Assembly (NCBI RefSeq): GCF_029867415.1 | Contig: NW_026705403.1 | Coordinates: forward strand, 248,001 to 312,000 | Reading direction: 5' to 3' | Origin: Vicia villosa | Taxonomy: Eukaryota; Streptophyta; Magnoliopsida; Fabales; Fabaceae | DNA: 64,000 bases | Shown here: positions 1 through 10,597 of the stretch, one piece after another | Numbering within the stretch: position 1 is the stretch's first letter | Layout: every line of letters begins with the position of its first letter | Made by a program: the position numbers and the translations under genes | Notes under the pieces: model-generated | Told to the model about the DNA's origin: nothing | Database searches by the model: none | What the model saw: the letters and a program-made list of their open reading frames with translations, nothing else

Positions 1-54
1 TTCCTTGTGTTATTTGTGTGTTTTTTGTTAACTTTTTCTTGCAGAGCCATTACA

Positions 55-1383
55 ATGCCTCCCCGAAAGACAACCACACGCCGTAATGTTCGGGATGATT
101 TTGCCGAACCCTCCCAACCGAGGCAGCGGGTCCGTCGCGCTCCCAGTCGTGCAACCGTTCGTAGAGGGGACCAAGAAGAGAATGCCCATGGCATTACGTT
201 TGCACTTCCTGAACACAAAGCAAGGTATGATATTTTAGTGCAACGTAAATTGCTACCGACTAGATATATTTGTGATGATACTCTTACCAAGTTAGGCCTC
301 AAAGATGAAGTCTACCGGATGTTTCACAACATCGGTATGTTGCCTTTTATGCTGTTTGAGGCACCGACTTATGAGGGCCTAACTTTGGAATTCCTGAGCA
401 CTGTAGATTTCAAATTGAGACACAAATGGAATGGCTCCGAAATGGAGTACTTTGGTGATCTAGAGTTTTATATGTTTGGGCATAAGCATGTGTTGTCTGT
501 GGAAGAGGTAGGGGAGGCACTGAAATTACCGTCCTCTGGACCAGGCGCCCCCCCTGAAACTTTTCCTGCTTGTGAATTCTGGGAAGCCATTACAGGTGCA
601 GCTGGGTACAATCCAAGCAAGGCTAAGGCCTCGGGGATTCATAACCCTTGTTTCCGTTATGCTCAGAAAGGTTTGGCTTTCACCTTGTTTGGGAGGGGGG
701 ATAGTACAGGGGTCTGTGCGAAAAGAGAGCTATTTTTGTTGCATAACATGCTTGAGGTAAGCCGGGTGAATGTCGCTGCTTTTGCTGCTAACCACCTGAA
801 GAAAGTTGGTAATGCTTCTTGTGGAGAGATTTCAGTTGGGGGAATGATCTCTCAATTGGCTGAGCACCTGGATTATGGCCACTTGTTGAATGATGAGCCT
901 TCTTTACCGGGTAAGAAAATTGATTTGCAAACTCTTGTAAATCAGAGGATGATTATAGTGAAGCCTGGGTATTTCTCACTAACTGTCCATGGACAGCATG
1001 TTTTGGCATTGCCTGCACCTGATTCTGTTTCTATTGCAAATCGTGCTAACTGGCTATATGTAGCTACAGGTGAGTTTATGGGTGAAAGCCCTCCACATGA
1101 CCATAATTTTGCAGGTGATGACATGGAAGATGACCTCCCCGCCCAGGATCGCCCTGTCCCGCCCCCTAGACAGTTTTTCCAGCACACTGTTGGATCATCT
1201 TCCATGACTCAGGATCAATGGGGGTGGGTGCAAACGGAGATTGGCGCTCTCCGCACCGAGCAAACACGACAGGGTGTTGAGTTGTTCAGGCAAGGAGCTG
1301 TGGTGGATGATGTCCAGGAGATGATGCGACGCCTCATGTTGCAATTTCCTCAGGATCCTCCTCCTCCACCGCCTTACCAGTGA
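55..1383 (+). CDS. Athila-type 3' ORF (plant retrotransposon ORF of unknown function)
   Basis: An intact 442-codon ORF. The frame is open to the window edge, but I choose the ATG at 55 because a pyrimidine-rich run ending in TTGCAG lies at 35-44, like a 3' splice site, and MPPRK then opens a basic N-terminus. The block around residues 50-110 (LLPTRY, LGL, APTYEGLTLEFLST) resembles the extra ORF of Athila/Calypso-type elements, which sits between integrase and the 3' LTR. This ORF is sometimes called env-like, but I see no convincing signal peptide or membrane span. The C-terminus is proline-rich (PPPPPPYQ). It is followed by 1.36 kb of untranslated sequence and the LTR. Function is unknown. 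It could be a chance survivor in a dead element, although no disabling mutation is visible. Confidence 0.75.
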   Translation: MPPRKTTTRRNVRDDFAEPSQPRQRVRRAPSRATVRRGDQEENAHGITFALPEHKARYDILVQRKLLPTRYICDDTLTKLGLKDEVYRMFHNIGMLPFMLFEAPTYEGLTLEFLSTVDFKLRHKWNGSEMEYFGDLEFYMFGHKHVLSVEEVGEALKLPSSGPGAPPETFPACEFWEAITGAAGYNPSKAKASGIHNPCFRYAQKGLAFTLFGRGDSTGVCAKRELFLLHNMLEVSRVNVAAFAANHLKKVGNASCGEISVGGMISQLAEHLDYGHLLNDEPSLPGKKIDLQTLVNQRMIIVKPGYFSLTVHGQHVLALPAPDSVSIANRANWLYVATGEFMGESPPHDHNFAGDDMEDDLPAQDRPVPPPRQFFQHTVGSSSMTQDQWGWVQTEIGALRTEQTRQGVELFRQGAVVDDVQEMMRRLMLQFPQDPPPPPPYQ

Positions 1384-2743
1384 GATTGGTAATCTCCGTC
1401 ACACTGGAATTAAAACATTGAGACAATGTTTAGTTCAAGTGTGGGGGAGGATCTATTTTGCTTTGCTTTCTGTTTTTTTTTTAATTCATAGTTTAGTTTG
1501 TTTAATTTGAATTTTTTTTTCTTTTGTCTTCCTGTTTTTATGTTTATTTCGAGTTTGCAGTGCTGCCATTGTGTTACCAGGTTGGATACAAGTCGGAGGG
1601 TGGCGAATGACTAGATAGTGGTTGAACAACACATCTCACACTTGATCTCTACAGGCACCACGGAAGTTGACACAATCAAAGAAAAGAAGGTTGGACGCAA
1701 TGAGGAAAACACTGAACCAAGAGAGAGTATGGTGAACTTTGGAGGAAAGGAAATTGCAGAACACCTAGAGCACTTTGAAGCATGCAAGCTTAACCTACCC
1801 GGTGAGATGTCAGAGCAAAATTTATAACATCCATATGAGAGCTCAGTCAGGTATGACACTATTCACTTTGATTTTGCGTATTTTCTCATAACACAAGCAC
1901 ACTATGAAAGCACACACTGAGGCAAGTTTTTTCTCCGTAACCCCGAGCCTTTCTAACCATCCCGTATGCATGTTATCCATCGTTAACCCCCTTTGAGCCA
2001 TAATAGTTGTTTTGTTCATTGTGTTAGTCTTTTTATCACCCGTTATCTCATTGTTCATGTCATCGCTCGGCATTCATGATTAATCACTTGTAAGACACTA
2101 AAAGGATCTAAGTGTGGGGTTGTGAACCATTGAAAAGGGGGGCAAGAAAAAAGAAAAAAAAGAATATCTTAAAAAAAAAAAAGAGAGAAAAGATGAATAT
2201 GATCTTGTGAAAACCAACAAAAAGAGGTTTAAATTTCAAAGCAGAATAAGATATTTGCCCCGGTCCACTTTTAATCTGTAAAAGGTTCAAACCCCATTCT
2301 TATGATTCAGATCAAAATGAGTAGAGAAGTGAATCCTATGTAATGCCGAGCACCTAAACCATTTGTTACCCCGTTCTTTGTTTACCCACCAAACCAAAGC
2401 CACGTTACATCCCTAAGACCTCATAAAGTGTGTGTAATCTCTGTGTGTAGTGATTTGAGGATTTATTCAAAGTTGAAAGTAATATGCATGCCTTGATATT
2501 ATGAGTGTAGACACTTTAACCCGGAGAGATTTTGTGAGAGTGTGAAAAGCTTGCAGGTGAAAAGCGTGTTCGAAAGTGGGAATGCCATTGATAGTCTGAA
2601 AAAGGAAACCTTACACTCGATTGCTAAGTGTAGGAATCGTGCGAAAAACCTGGTTGTGTTGTGGAGAAAAGAGTCTCGTCGGTGACCTTTGTTTTGACTC
2701 GATACATCACTTGAGGACAAGCAATGAGATAAGTGTGGGGTTG
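1384..2743 (+). other. Athila 3' untranslated region with repeated polypurine-tract-like motifs
   Basis: There is no coding signal. The purine motif AAGTGTGGGG occurs three times: about 1437 (running into GGAGG), 2110 and 2731. The last abuts the LTR start at 2744 and is the likely functional PPT. The first follows the ORF closely, as if older PPT/LTR boundaries had been left behind. A poly-A/poly-T-rich tract lies at 2140-2190. Confidence 0.6.
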
Positions 2744-4183
2744 TGATCGGTCACCATTTCTAGTAAGTTTCCGCACCTTTTTCCGACCAAAAGTCATAAT
2801 CTTGGTAATACTAAGTGGCATTGTTATAGGTTTTATTATAAGTTTCTTAATTTGTCGGTTGTTTGAGTTTTGCATGCTAGTGTGTTTTAAGTTTTATAAA
2901 AGTGCCATTTTATGCGTTGGTTGTTAGTTTGTTGTTGGCCAGGTTGACCCAGGAATGAGATAGGAACTTAGGACACTTCGGGGCGAAAAAAGAAGCTGAA
3001 AGAACCAAAGATGAAGGTTCACACGGGCACCCGTGTGCATGCACACGGGCCGTGTCAAAAGATGGCTGGAAAGATGTTTTTGAGAAGCAAAACAGAGGTT
3101 TCACACGGGCACCCGTGTTCCTGCACACGGCCCGTGTGGAAAGATGCGTGGAAAGGAAATTTTTGAGAGCTGACCAGAGGAACAACACGGGCACCCGTGT
3201 TCCTGCACACGGACCGTGTTGTTAGGCGCGGGCAGATGTTCAAGTTTTGTAATTTTGAAAGCATGGATCTCATTAAGGGTATTTCGGACCTTTCGGATGC
3301 GGAGGAAGTGAGCCAACACTACTAAAACCTAACGGGAAGAAGTGTGAAGGCAGCTTGGATCATTGAGGATAGAGAATTACAGAGAAAGAACAGTCAAGGG
3401 TTTTGGAAGAGATCTTCAAGAGCACTCGCGATTGGAGATCATATCGACCGATAATTTCTTGTAATGACTTCATTTACTCTTGTTATTTTCTTAAACACTA
3501 TGAGTAGCTAAACTATTTTATGCTAGGGTGATGTCCCTAAATCTTTTCATGTAATGACTTGTTAAAACCGTTGTGATGAATTTGATGTTTTTATAATTTG
3601 AGTTTATGATTCAAAGATTTTCATGCTTCATCATATTGGAAAATATTTTGTTGATCTATGATTAGGGTTAGGCGTGACACACCACTCTAATGCGTTTTGA
3701 ATCAAAACATTACCGGTAAATCGCTTAGGAATAAGGATTTCACCATAGTGATCATTCATTCTAGATTACGATGCATAATGCCTTAATACTAAAATCAATT
3801 ATTGAGGAATTGAAATTGACTTTTAAGTATTAATAAGTTCTCCACTAAGGAATTAGGGAAAACTATTTTATGGAATTGATACTCAATTGTAGTCACATCT
3901 TTTCATGAACAACGGTGTTCTCAAGGAGTTACATAAGATTTATACATCAACCTTAGCATGCCTTCTCATTTGTGAACCAAATCATCATTTACTTATCGTT
4001 TTTAATTATAAACAGTTAGTAGTTTTATCAAGAAAATCAAAAACCAACAATAGCTTTTTGTTCAGTTGAAATTTAGTCCTGGCTTATATTTTATCCGCAG
4101 TCCTTGTGATCGATACTTGGATTCAACTCCATTTTAATAACTACATCGGTAACAAAAGTAGTACACTTGCTATTTTCCGATCA
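2744..4183 (+). repeat. Athila LTR (1440 bp)
   Basis: It starts TGATCGG and ends CCGATCA, a perfect 7-bp terminal inverted repeat of the TG...CA kind. It is preceded by the purine motif AAGTGTGGGG and followed after 6 nt by a PBS, which fixes both edges. The U3-side part holds three tandem 82-bp units with paired palindromes (3021-3219). No second LTR lies in the window, so age and TSD cannot be judged. Confidence 0.85.
3021..3219 (+). repeat. Three tandem 82-bp units, each with a pair of GC-rich palindromes
   Basis: Each unit has ACACGGGCACCCGTGT (3021, 3103, 3185), a 6-nt spacer, then ACACGG-N-CCGTGT (3043, 3125, 3207). Centres are 20.5 bp apart in each. The middle base N of the second palindrome is G, C and A in the three copies, while both 6-bp arms are unchanged. 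The sequence between units has drifted much more. Confidence 0.9.
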
Positions 4184-4189
4184 AGTTTT

Positions 4190-4207
4190 TGGCGCCGTTG
4201 CCGGGGA
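4190..4207 (+). other. Primer-binding site, Athila type
   Basis: TGGCGCCGTTGCCGGGGA lies 6 nt after the LTR end. From family knowledge this is the usual Athila/Cyclops PBS, complementary to a tRNA-Asp 3' end. Confidence 0.85.
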
Positions 4208-4336
4208 CTGCCAAACTATAAGCCGAACTTTAAGTCAATTGAAATTTTGTTGCTCTGCGACCAAAATTTTATTTTTATCTGTTAATTTTAATTTCGTTGC
4301 AGTCTTGTATCTGTTCTAACTGTTGTCTAACTGTTT

Positions 4337-6138
4337 ATGCGAGGTCAGACCTCAGCTAAATTTTCCTTTGACACAGAACCAGAAAGAGCTCTGCACGAGA
4401 GACGCCGCAAGGCAAGAATTGAAAGACTGGCAGCACCAAGTGCAAGTCTTAGTGTTCCACATCAGGAAAGCGACGACGAAGTGTCTGTGCATTCGGAGCA
4501 CAGTGACTCTGACTTTGACAGGGAGGTAGTTCAGGAACCAGTTAACATGGCTGGAAATCAACCTCCTGCAGAAAGATTGTTAGGGGACTATGGAGGGGCA
4601 AATGCTCACCCCAACCGGATGACTATTGTTAATCAACCTGTGAATGTGGCACATTTTCAATTGCATCCATCCACCATTCGCCAGTTAGAGAGCAAGCCGT
4701 TCTCCGGAAGAATAAACGAGGATGCAAATAAGCATCTTCAGAGATTTCTCACTACGACAACTTCGTTGAAGATCGAAGGTCATTCAGAGGAAGCCAAGAG
4801 ACTTGTTATGTTCCCGTTTACACTTACTGATGACGCAGAGGAGTGGTTTTACTCACTTCCGGCTGCAAGTATCACAACATGGCAAGAGATGGAAACGGCA
4901 TTCCTCAATGAATATTTTCCTGCGTCGGTGTTCATCCGAAAAAGATACGACATTGTAAATTTCAAACAAAAAGAGGGGGAATCATTGGGGGATGCATACA
5001 AGAGGTTCAAAAGGTGTTTGACTGCATGTCCTACTCATAACATGGACGCTACCGAGCAAATGCAGAATTTTGTGAATGGGTTGCGACTTAAGACAAAGCA
5101 GCTTATTGATACCGCTGCTGGTGGTTCAACAAATTTTGCTACAGCCACAGTTATGAAAAGGATCATAGAGGCAATAGCTGCTAATGAGCATCTTGAGTTG
5201 TATGATCGTACCATGAGCCAACCGGAGGGCAAAATTGATTTGAAGTTGCCAGAACAGGTTGTAAAGATGGAGGATCAGATTGCTGCAGAGGTAGAGAGAA
5301 GGTTAAAAAAGATGAATATTGGAACTCAGACAGTAGCACAGGTGGAACCAGTTAAAGCGGTTCTTTGTGAAATATGTGGTGGACCGCACTTTGCTATGCA
5401 TTGTGTAGCAACTCAAGAACAGGTTGAGCAGATTCATATGTTGAGGCAAAACAATCCTTATGCCAACACATATAATCCGGGGTGGAAAAATCATCCGAAT
5501 TTCTCATGGAAAGACCAGCAAGGAAACGTCCAAAAGCCGGTTCAAGGACAACAACCATATCAGCCTCAGACTCAACAATACCAACCACAGGGACAACAAT
5601 ATCGTCCCCAATAACAACCATACCAGCAACCTCAACAACAATACCAACCACAGGGTCCAAGAAAGGCGGATTGGGAAATTGCCATTGAAAAGATGGCCGC
5701 TCAAAGCTCCCAATTCCAAGAAGAGACACGTAGCAATTTAAGGAACACCGGAGCCTCAATCAAGAACCTTGAAGTACAAATGAGTCAAATTGCTCAACAC
5801 CTTGCAATTCCGCAAGCACCAGGAGCCCTCCCAAGCGCAACTGTTACTAATCCTAAAGACAATCAAAAAATCAATGTCGTCACTACACGGAGAGGGAAAC
5901 CACGTGAAGTGGTGGAAAAGGATTCGGAGAGTGAGGATCAATTGCTTGAGGTGGAGCTGGACATAAGAGAGAATGAGCAAGTGGAAGAAGAAGTGGTAAC
6001 ACCAGCACCAGTTACGAAAGAAAAAGTATTAACACCAACACCAGAAGTCAAGCTGCCTTACCCTCAAAGAAACAAGAAAAAGGGGCAGCAAGAAAAGAAT
6101 TTTGAGAAGTTCCTGGAATTATTCAAAAAGCTGGAATA
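4337..6138 (+). pseudogene. Athila gag, one nonsense codon and truncated
   Basis: The frame opens at ATG 4337 (MRGQTSAKF), 130 bp after the PBS. The retrotransposon gag domain is at about residues 115-240 (FSGRINEDANKHLQRFL, DDAEEWFYSLP, ITTWQEM), then the zinc knuckle CEICGGPHFAMHC at about residues 345-357 with the Athila-type C-x2-C-x3-H-x4-C spacing. A glutamine/tyrosine/proline-rich tract follows. An in-frame TAA at 5612-5614 lies among CAA codons, which fits one C-to-T change. The same frame is open again from 5615 to the break at about 6138 near LELFKKLE, where the Ogre sequence begins. Protease and pol are absent. It would encode the capsid/nucleocapsid protein if intact. Confidence 0.85.
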
Positions 6139-6180
6139 AAGGTTGTAACAGAATGTCCCCTATGGCGTAATAAAGGTTGT
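6135..6180. other. Athila/Ogre breakpoint with a 12-bp templated repeat
   Basis: The 12-mer AATAAAGGTTGT occurs at 6135-6146 and again at 6169-6180. The second copy is native Ogre RT coding sequence on - (codons for TTFI). The first sits at the break between Athila gag and Ogre RT, where neither element predicts it except for a short AATAAA overlap. It looks like filler copied from nearby DNA during end joining. Confidence 0.65.
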
Positions 6181-6865
6181 CTTTTCCATGTCTTCAGGTG
6201 TCATCTTAATCTGATTATATCCTGAAAAACCATCCATGAAGGAGAAAACCTCAAACTTTGTCGTGCTATCTACCAACATATCAATGTGAGGTAGAGGAAA
6301 ATCATCTTTTGGACTGGCTTTGTTCAAATCTCTATAATCAACGCACATGCGAACTTTTCCGTCTTTCTTCGAAACAAGCACAATATTGGCAATCCATTGA
6401 GGATACACAGAAGTGACAAGGAAGCTTGCGTCAATCTGCTTCAAGACCTCATTCTTAATCTTTTCCGCCATATCGGGATGACTCCTTCTTAGCTTTTGCT
6501 TGACAGGAGGACATTCAGGTTTCAACGGCAAACGATGCTCCACAATATATGTGTCCAACCCAGGCATGTCTTGGTAGGACCACGCAAAAATGTCAACATA
6601 CTCTTTAAGAAGCTCTACCATCCTCTTCTTAACATCTTGACCAAGCAGTGCCCCAATCTTGACTTCCTTCTTATCTTCTTCAGAACCCAAGTTGATGACT
6701 TCTATCGGCTCTTTATATGGCTGAATGGTGTCTTCCTCGTGCTCAAGCAGTCGGGAAATCTCATTAGGAATACATTCATCACTTTCTTCTTCCGCCTCAT
6801 ACACAGGACACTCGAAGTTAGGAGAGGGTGCAGGGTCATTACTTTCAACGGTTTTATTAATTAAT
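6147..6865 (-). pseudogene. Ogre pol exon: start of reverse transcriptase, truncated
   Basis: The exon begins at 6865 after a splice acceptor. It encodes an acidic linker (ESNDPAPSPNFECPV), then the RT start: IFAWSYQDMPGLD, HRLPLKP, the palm motif VCVDYRDLNKASPKDDFPLP-like stretch (here RMCVDYRDLNKASPKDDF) and FMDGFSGYNQIKM. The YxDD motif is missing because the sequence ends at the break. Just before the break W is replaced by a TAG stop (after TTFITP, at 6160-6162). The frame joins exactly to the gag-protease exon if the 268-bp intron is removed (codon AA|A). Confidence 0.85.
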
Positions 6866-7133
6866 CTGCACAAGTGATTATTATTTCAGGAAAAAGGAAA
6901 GATATATGCAAACATGTAATCGTGCAGATTATGGCAAATGAAAACATTTTTTAAGGTTTTTTGTGTTACCACTTTCCAGAAAAAGCAAAAAGATAAAAAG
7001 CATGTATATGCAGAAACAAAATGACTTTTATTGATGATTTTAATGTTTGAAGCAAACAGAAAACGGCCCCAACAAACTTCACTTTCATCTTGGGCAGAAT
7101 GAAAGGATTTTGAAAAACATAAAAGCAAATTAC
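6866..7133 (-). other. Ogre intron between protease and RT
   Basis: Donor on - is TTCAAA|GTAATTTG (GT at 7133-7132) and acceptor is CACTTGTGCAG|ATTAATT (AG at 6867-6866). Splicing turns AAG-TAA into AAA-TTA and joins THASK to LINKTVES in frame, bypassing the TAA that ends the gag-protease ORF. A spliced intron here is known for Ogre. The 268-bp length and these borders are read from the sequence. Confidence 0.8.
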
Positions 7134-10100
7134 TTTGAAGCATGAGTACACTCAGGAATGTCAATGGTGATCCAATTCTTAATCATCTTTCCATGGGTCA
7201 CAAAGTTTGGCACTTCTGGCTCTGACTCATCTTCAACAATAGCGTTCACTTCTGGAAGAGTCGGATGTAGAAACCCAGCACTATGGAACATTTCCTGATA
7301 AGGACGAAAAGCAGATTCAGGCTTCATCACAGACTTGTCTGAGGCAGAAAATCCCAGACCAGCTCTATTCTTGTTCTCTTGCAGACTCACCACTTGTCCC
7401 CAGACTCCTGAATGTCCATTCTGAACCACCAGCTGAGTATCTTTGAAGGAGGCAATGGAAGCTTCATCCTTTTTGAATTCATCATTAACAGACAGAGCTT
7501 GGAATGCCGTTCCAATGACCACTTCATCAGCTTCTATGGTTCGGAACGAAGAGAGATGACTGATCAGCAAAGCTTGCTCTCCATTCACAACGACCATCTT
7601 TCCATCTTTCATAAATTTCAACTTCTGGTGAAGAGTTGAAGTAACTGCCCTAGCCTCATGGATCCATGGGCGTCCCAATAAGCAACTGTATGCAGGGAAA
7701 ATGTCCATCACTTGAAAATTAATCTTGAAGACAAATGGTCCAATACCAATAGGCAAATCAACCTCTCTAACCACTGATTTCTTCGATCCATCAAAAGCCT
7801 TGACAATCACATTACTAAATCTCATTGGTGTGCCACCATAGGACAGCTTAGCAAGAGTGGATTTCGGCATGACATTCAGCGATGAACCAGTATCGATCAA
7901 CACATTGGACATTGAGTCCTCTTTGCAACTGACAGAGATGTGCAAAGCCAAATTATGATTTCTCCCTTCCTCTGGCAAATCTTCATCACTAAAGCTCAGA
8001 TTGTTACATGCAGTGATATTACTCACAACCCCATTAAACTGATCTACCGTCACATCATGATCCACAAAGGCTTGATCAAGTATTTTCATCAAAGAATCCC
8101 TATGAGCAGGAGAACTTGTCAGCAGCTCCATTATAGAGATCTTGTATGGAGTGCGATGCAACTGATCCACAATCTTATAATCACTCATCTTGATAAGCTT
8201 CAAAATCTCATCCATCTCCTTTCCTGAAGATGACACAGCATTCACTTTTGTCGCATCATTATTGTTTACAGGCACTTGAGTAAGATTCTTCTGGACATCC
8301 ACAACTATTTGGGGTTGAGTAAAAACTCGTCCGCTTCTAGTCACTCTACTAACATCTGCTATATTCTCAACAGAAGACAAAGGCTTAATCTCAACTTCTT
8401 TTTCAGCTTCCAACATGGTGGAATTGTATCTGTAGGGTACAGCTTTGTCAGAACTATAAGGTACAAACCCAGGCAAACATATCACAAGAGGTTCTACAAC
8501 AGCTTTGCCATAATAACCAATCTCTACACATTCCGGGATTTCAAAGCATGGTTCAATCACATTGACATCATCTTCATCTCTATCCCTCAGAATCTCAATG
8601 AGCCTTTGATTTATCATCTCTTGTAAATCTCTTCTCACAATATAACATCCTCGAGGATTAACTGAACAGATCCTACAAGCAGCATGATTATGCTCATAAT
8701 GACTGTATTCACACAGAGTGGCATGCATCTCTACCAATGATCCTCTGATGTGTTCCACACGATAAATCTTATACTTCCCAGGGCACCCATACACCATATT
8801 CACAGCAGACGCTTCATGAGTCGGCAATGGATTGTTCTTCACATTAGGGCCAATATCACGGAAAGAAAGCATTTCAGAATGAACCAATCTCTGAACTTCA
8901 TTCTTCAAAGGCCAGCAATTCTCTAAGTCATGCCCAGGAGCATTCTGATGAAAAGCGCAAGTGGCATCAGCCTTGTACCACCAAGGGAGTTTCTCTGGAA
9001 CAGGAGGTGGTGACCTTGGTTGAACCAACTTTTTATGTATTAGTGCAGGATACAGTTCAGTATATGTCATGGGGATAGGATCAATATTAACCCGAGGATA
9101 CGGATTCCGCCTTGCTGGTTGTTGATTATCAGGAACTACATGCACCGAATTCACAACAGGAGTTACTGACGCCACTTGTTGAGATTGATTTCTAAATCGA
9201 CTATTCCTCCCATGAGAAACAGCATTAGCATCTGATTCCTTCTTCTTCTTGAATGAAGAACCATACTTCTTCGCACCACCAGACGAATTATCATTCCGAA
9301 CCAGACGGCCTTCTCGCACAGCTTCTTCCAACCTGACACCCATACCCACCATTTCGGTGAAGTCTACAGGAGCACTCGCAATCATTTTCTCATAGTAAAA
9401 CGGACCAAGAGTCTTCAGAAAAATCTTAGTCATCTCTTTTTCTTCCATCGGAGGAATCACTTGGGCGGCAACCTCACGCCATCTCTGAGCATATTCCTTG
9501 AAGGATTCCTTCTCTTTCTGCATCATAGCTCGCAATTGATCCCTATCAGGAGCCATGTCCACATTATACTTGTATTGCTTCACAAACGCCTCAGCTAAGT
9601 CATTAAAAGTGCGAATATGGGTGCTATCAAGGCCCATATACCACTTTGAAGCAGCTCCAGTCAAACTGTCTTGGAAATAATGGATCAATAGACGTTGATC
9701 ATCAGTGTGAGTGGACATCTTCCTTACATACATCACCAGATGTGCCTGAGGACAGGAATTTCCTTTATACTTCTCGAATTCAGGCAGCTTGAACTTAGCA
9801 GGTACTTTCACATTGGGAACAAGGCAAAGATCATGCACATTCTTTCCAAACAGTTCTTTCCCACGGAGAGCTTTCATTTCTTTCTGCAGTTCTTCAAACT
9901 GATCTTGGAAACCATCCATTCTGTCTTGAATTTCACTTGGAGCAGCATCATAAATGGGCACTGGGACAAAAGGACCAGTATGGACAATAGGAGATGTGTT
10001 GACCATAACAGGAGTCAACAGACGAGTCATCTCAGGAACAAACAAATAACCTTCAGGCATGCCCCAGGGATATCCATTAGGCATACGTTGCTGAGTAGCA

Positions 10101-10447
10101 CCAACAGGAACAGCAGGAATGGTAGTAGCAGCAATTTCAGAAACCACAGTGGTCTGGCCTTGAGCTTGGGCATTGGGAGGAGGAACCTGATTCTGATTCT
10201 GATTCTGATTCTGAGCAGCCATCAATGTCTCAACCAGAGCAGTGAGACGATCCACACTAGATCTCAAAGTAACAACCTCTTCACGTAGCTCACGATTCTC
10301 TTGTTCAAGACCTTCCATCTTCTTATTGCAGTTAGCTTGAGTGTTATACCGGTGAGACAACTTGATTCTGTATGAAGAACACTGAATAAGACCTCGGGAA
10401 TACTCTCGGAAGCAAGACCAAAATGCAGAATGATGCATGAAATGCAA
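7134..10447 (-). CDS. Ogre gag-protease exon
   Basis: One open frame of 1105 codons. The first ATG is at 10447, but MEGLEQENRELREEV at 10318 looks like the usual gag start and opens a short coiled coil. The region between may be the tail of ORF1 or a leader. Gag core: KFKLPEFEKYKG, HLVMYVRKM, AASKWYMGL, EYAQRWREVA. A cysteine/histidine cluster CAFHQNAPGHDLENCWPLK is the Ogre-type nucleocapsid motif. The aspartic protease has active site LIDTGSSLNVMP and the closing motif LLGRPWIHEA. The ORF ends at a TAA inside the intron, which splicing removes. No internal disabling change is seen. It makes the structural protein and protease of the particle. Confidence 0.87.
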
Positions 10448-10597
10448 TGCAAATTATTTTTATTGGTTTTCAAGGAACCTTAAGACATTAATTGTAAACA
10501 TTAGCAAAAAACATAAAACATAACAACATTCTTCATTAATAATAGAAAAGCTTACAAAAGGATTCAAAGATCCAAAATTACAAAACAAAGGAAAAAA

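Larger units (their letters stand above)
1..6138 (+). mobile_element. Athila-lineage Ty3/gypsy retrotransposon, incomplete, single LTR with internal sequence on both sides
   Basis: The order on + is 3' internal ORF, long 3' untranslated stretch with a polypurine tract, LTR (2744-4183), 6-nt spacer, PBS and gag, which then breaks at about 6138. An LTR followed by a PBS is a 5' LTR and an LTR preceded by a PPT is a 3' LTR, so this one LTR serves both roles. The block is therefore either two tandem copies sharing an LTR, as made by LTR-LTR recombination, or part of a longer chain. Protease, RT, RNase H and integrase of the right-hand copy are missing. The lineage call rests on the PBS type, the gag zinc knuckle and the Athila-like 3' ORF. 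Confidence 0.8.

Noticed and set aside
5460..5759. ORFs on both strands over the gag Q/Y/P-rich tract
   Set aside because: Low-complexity shadows of the gag frame; no independent start or family resemblance.
9695..10288. 197-codon + strand ORF
   Set aside because: Antisense shadow of the Ogre gag coding region.
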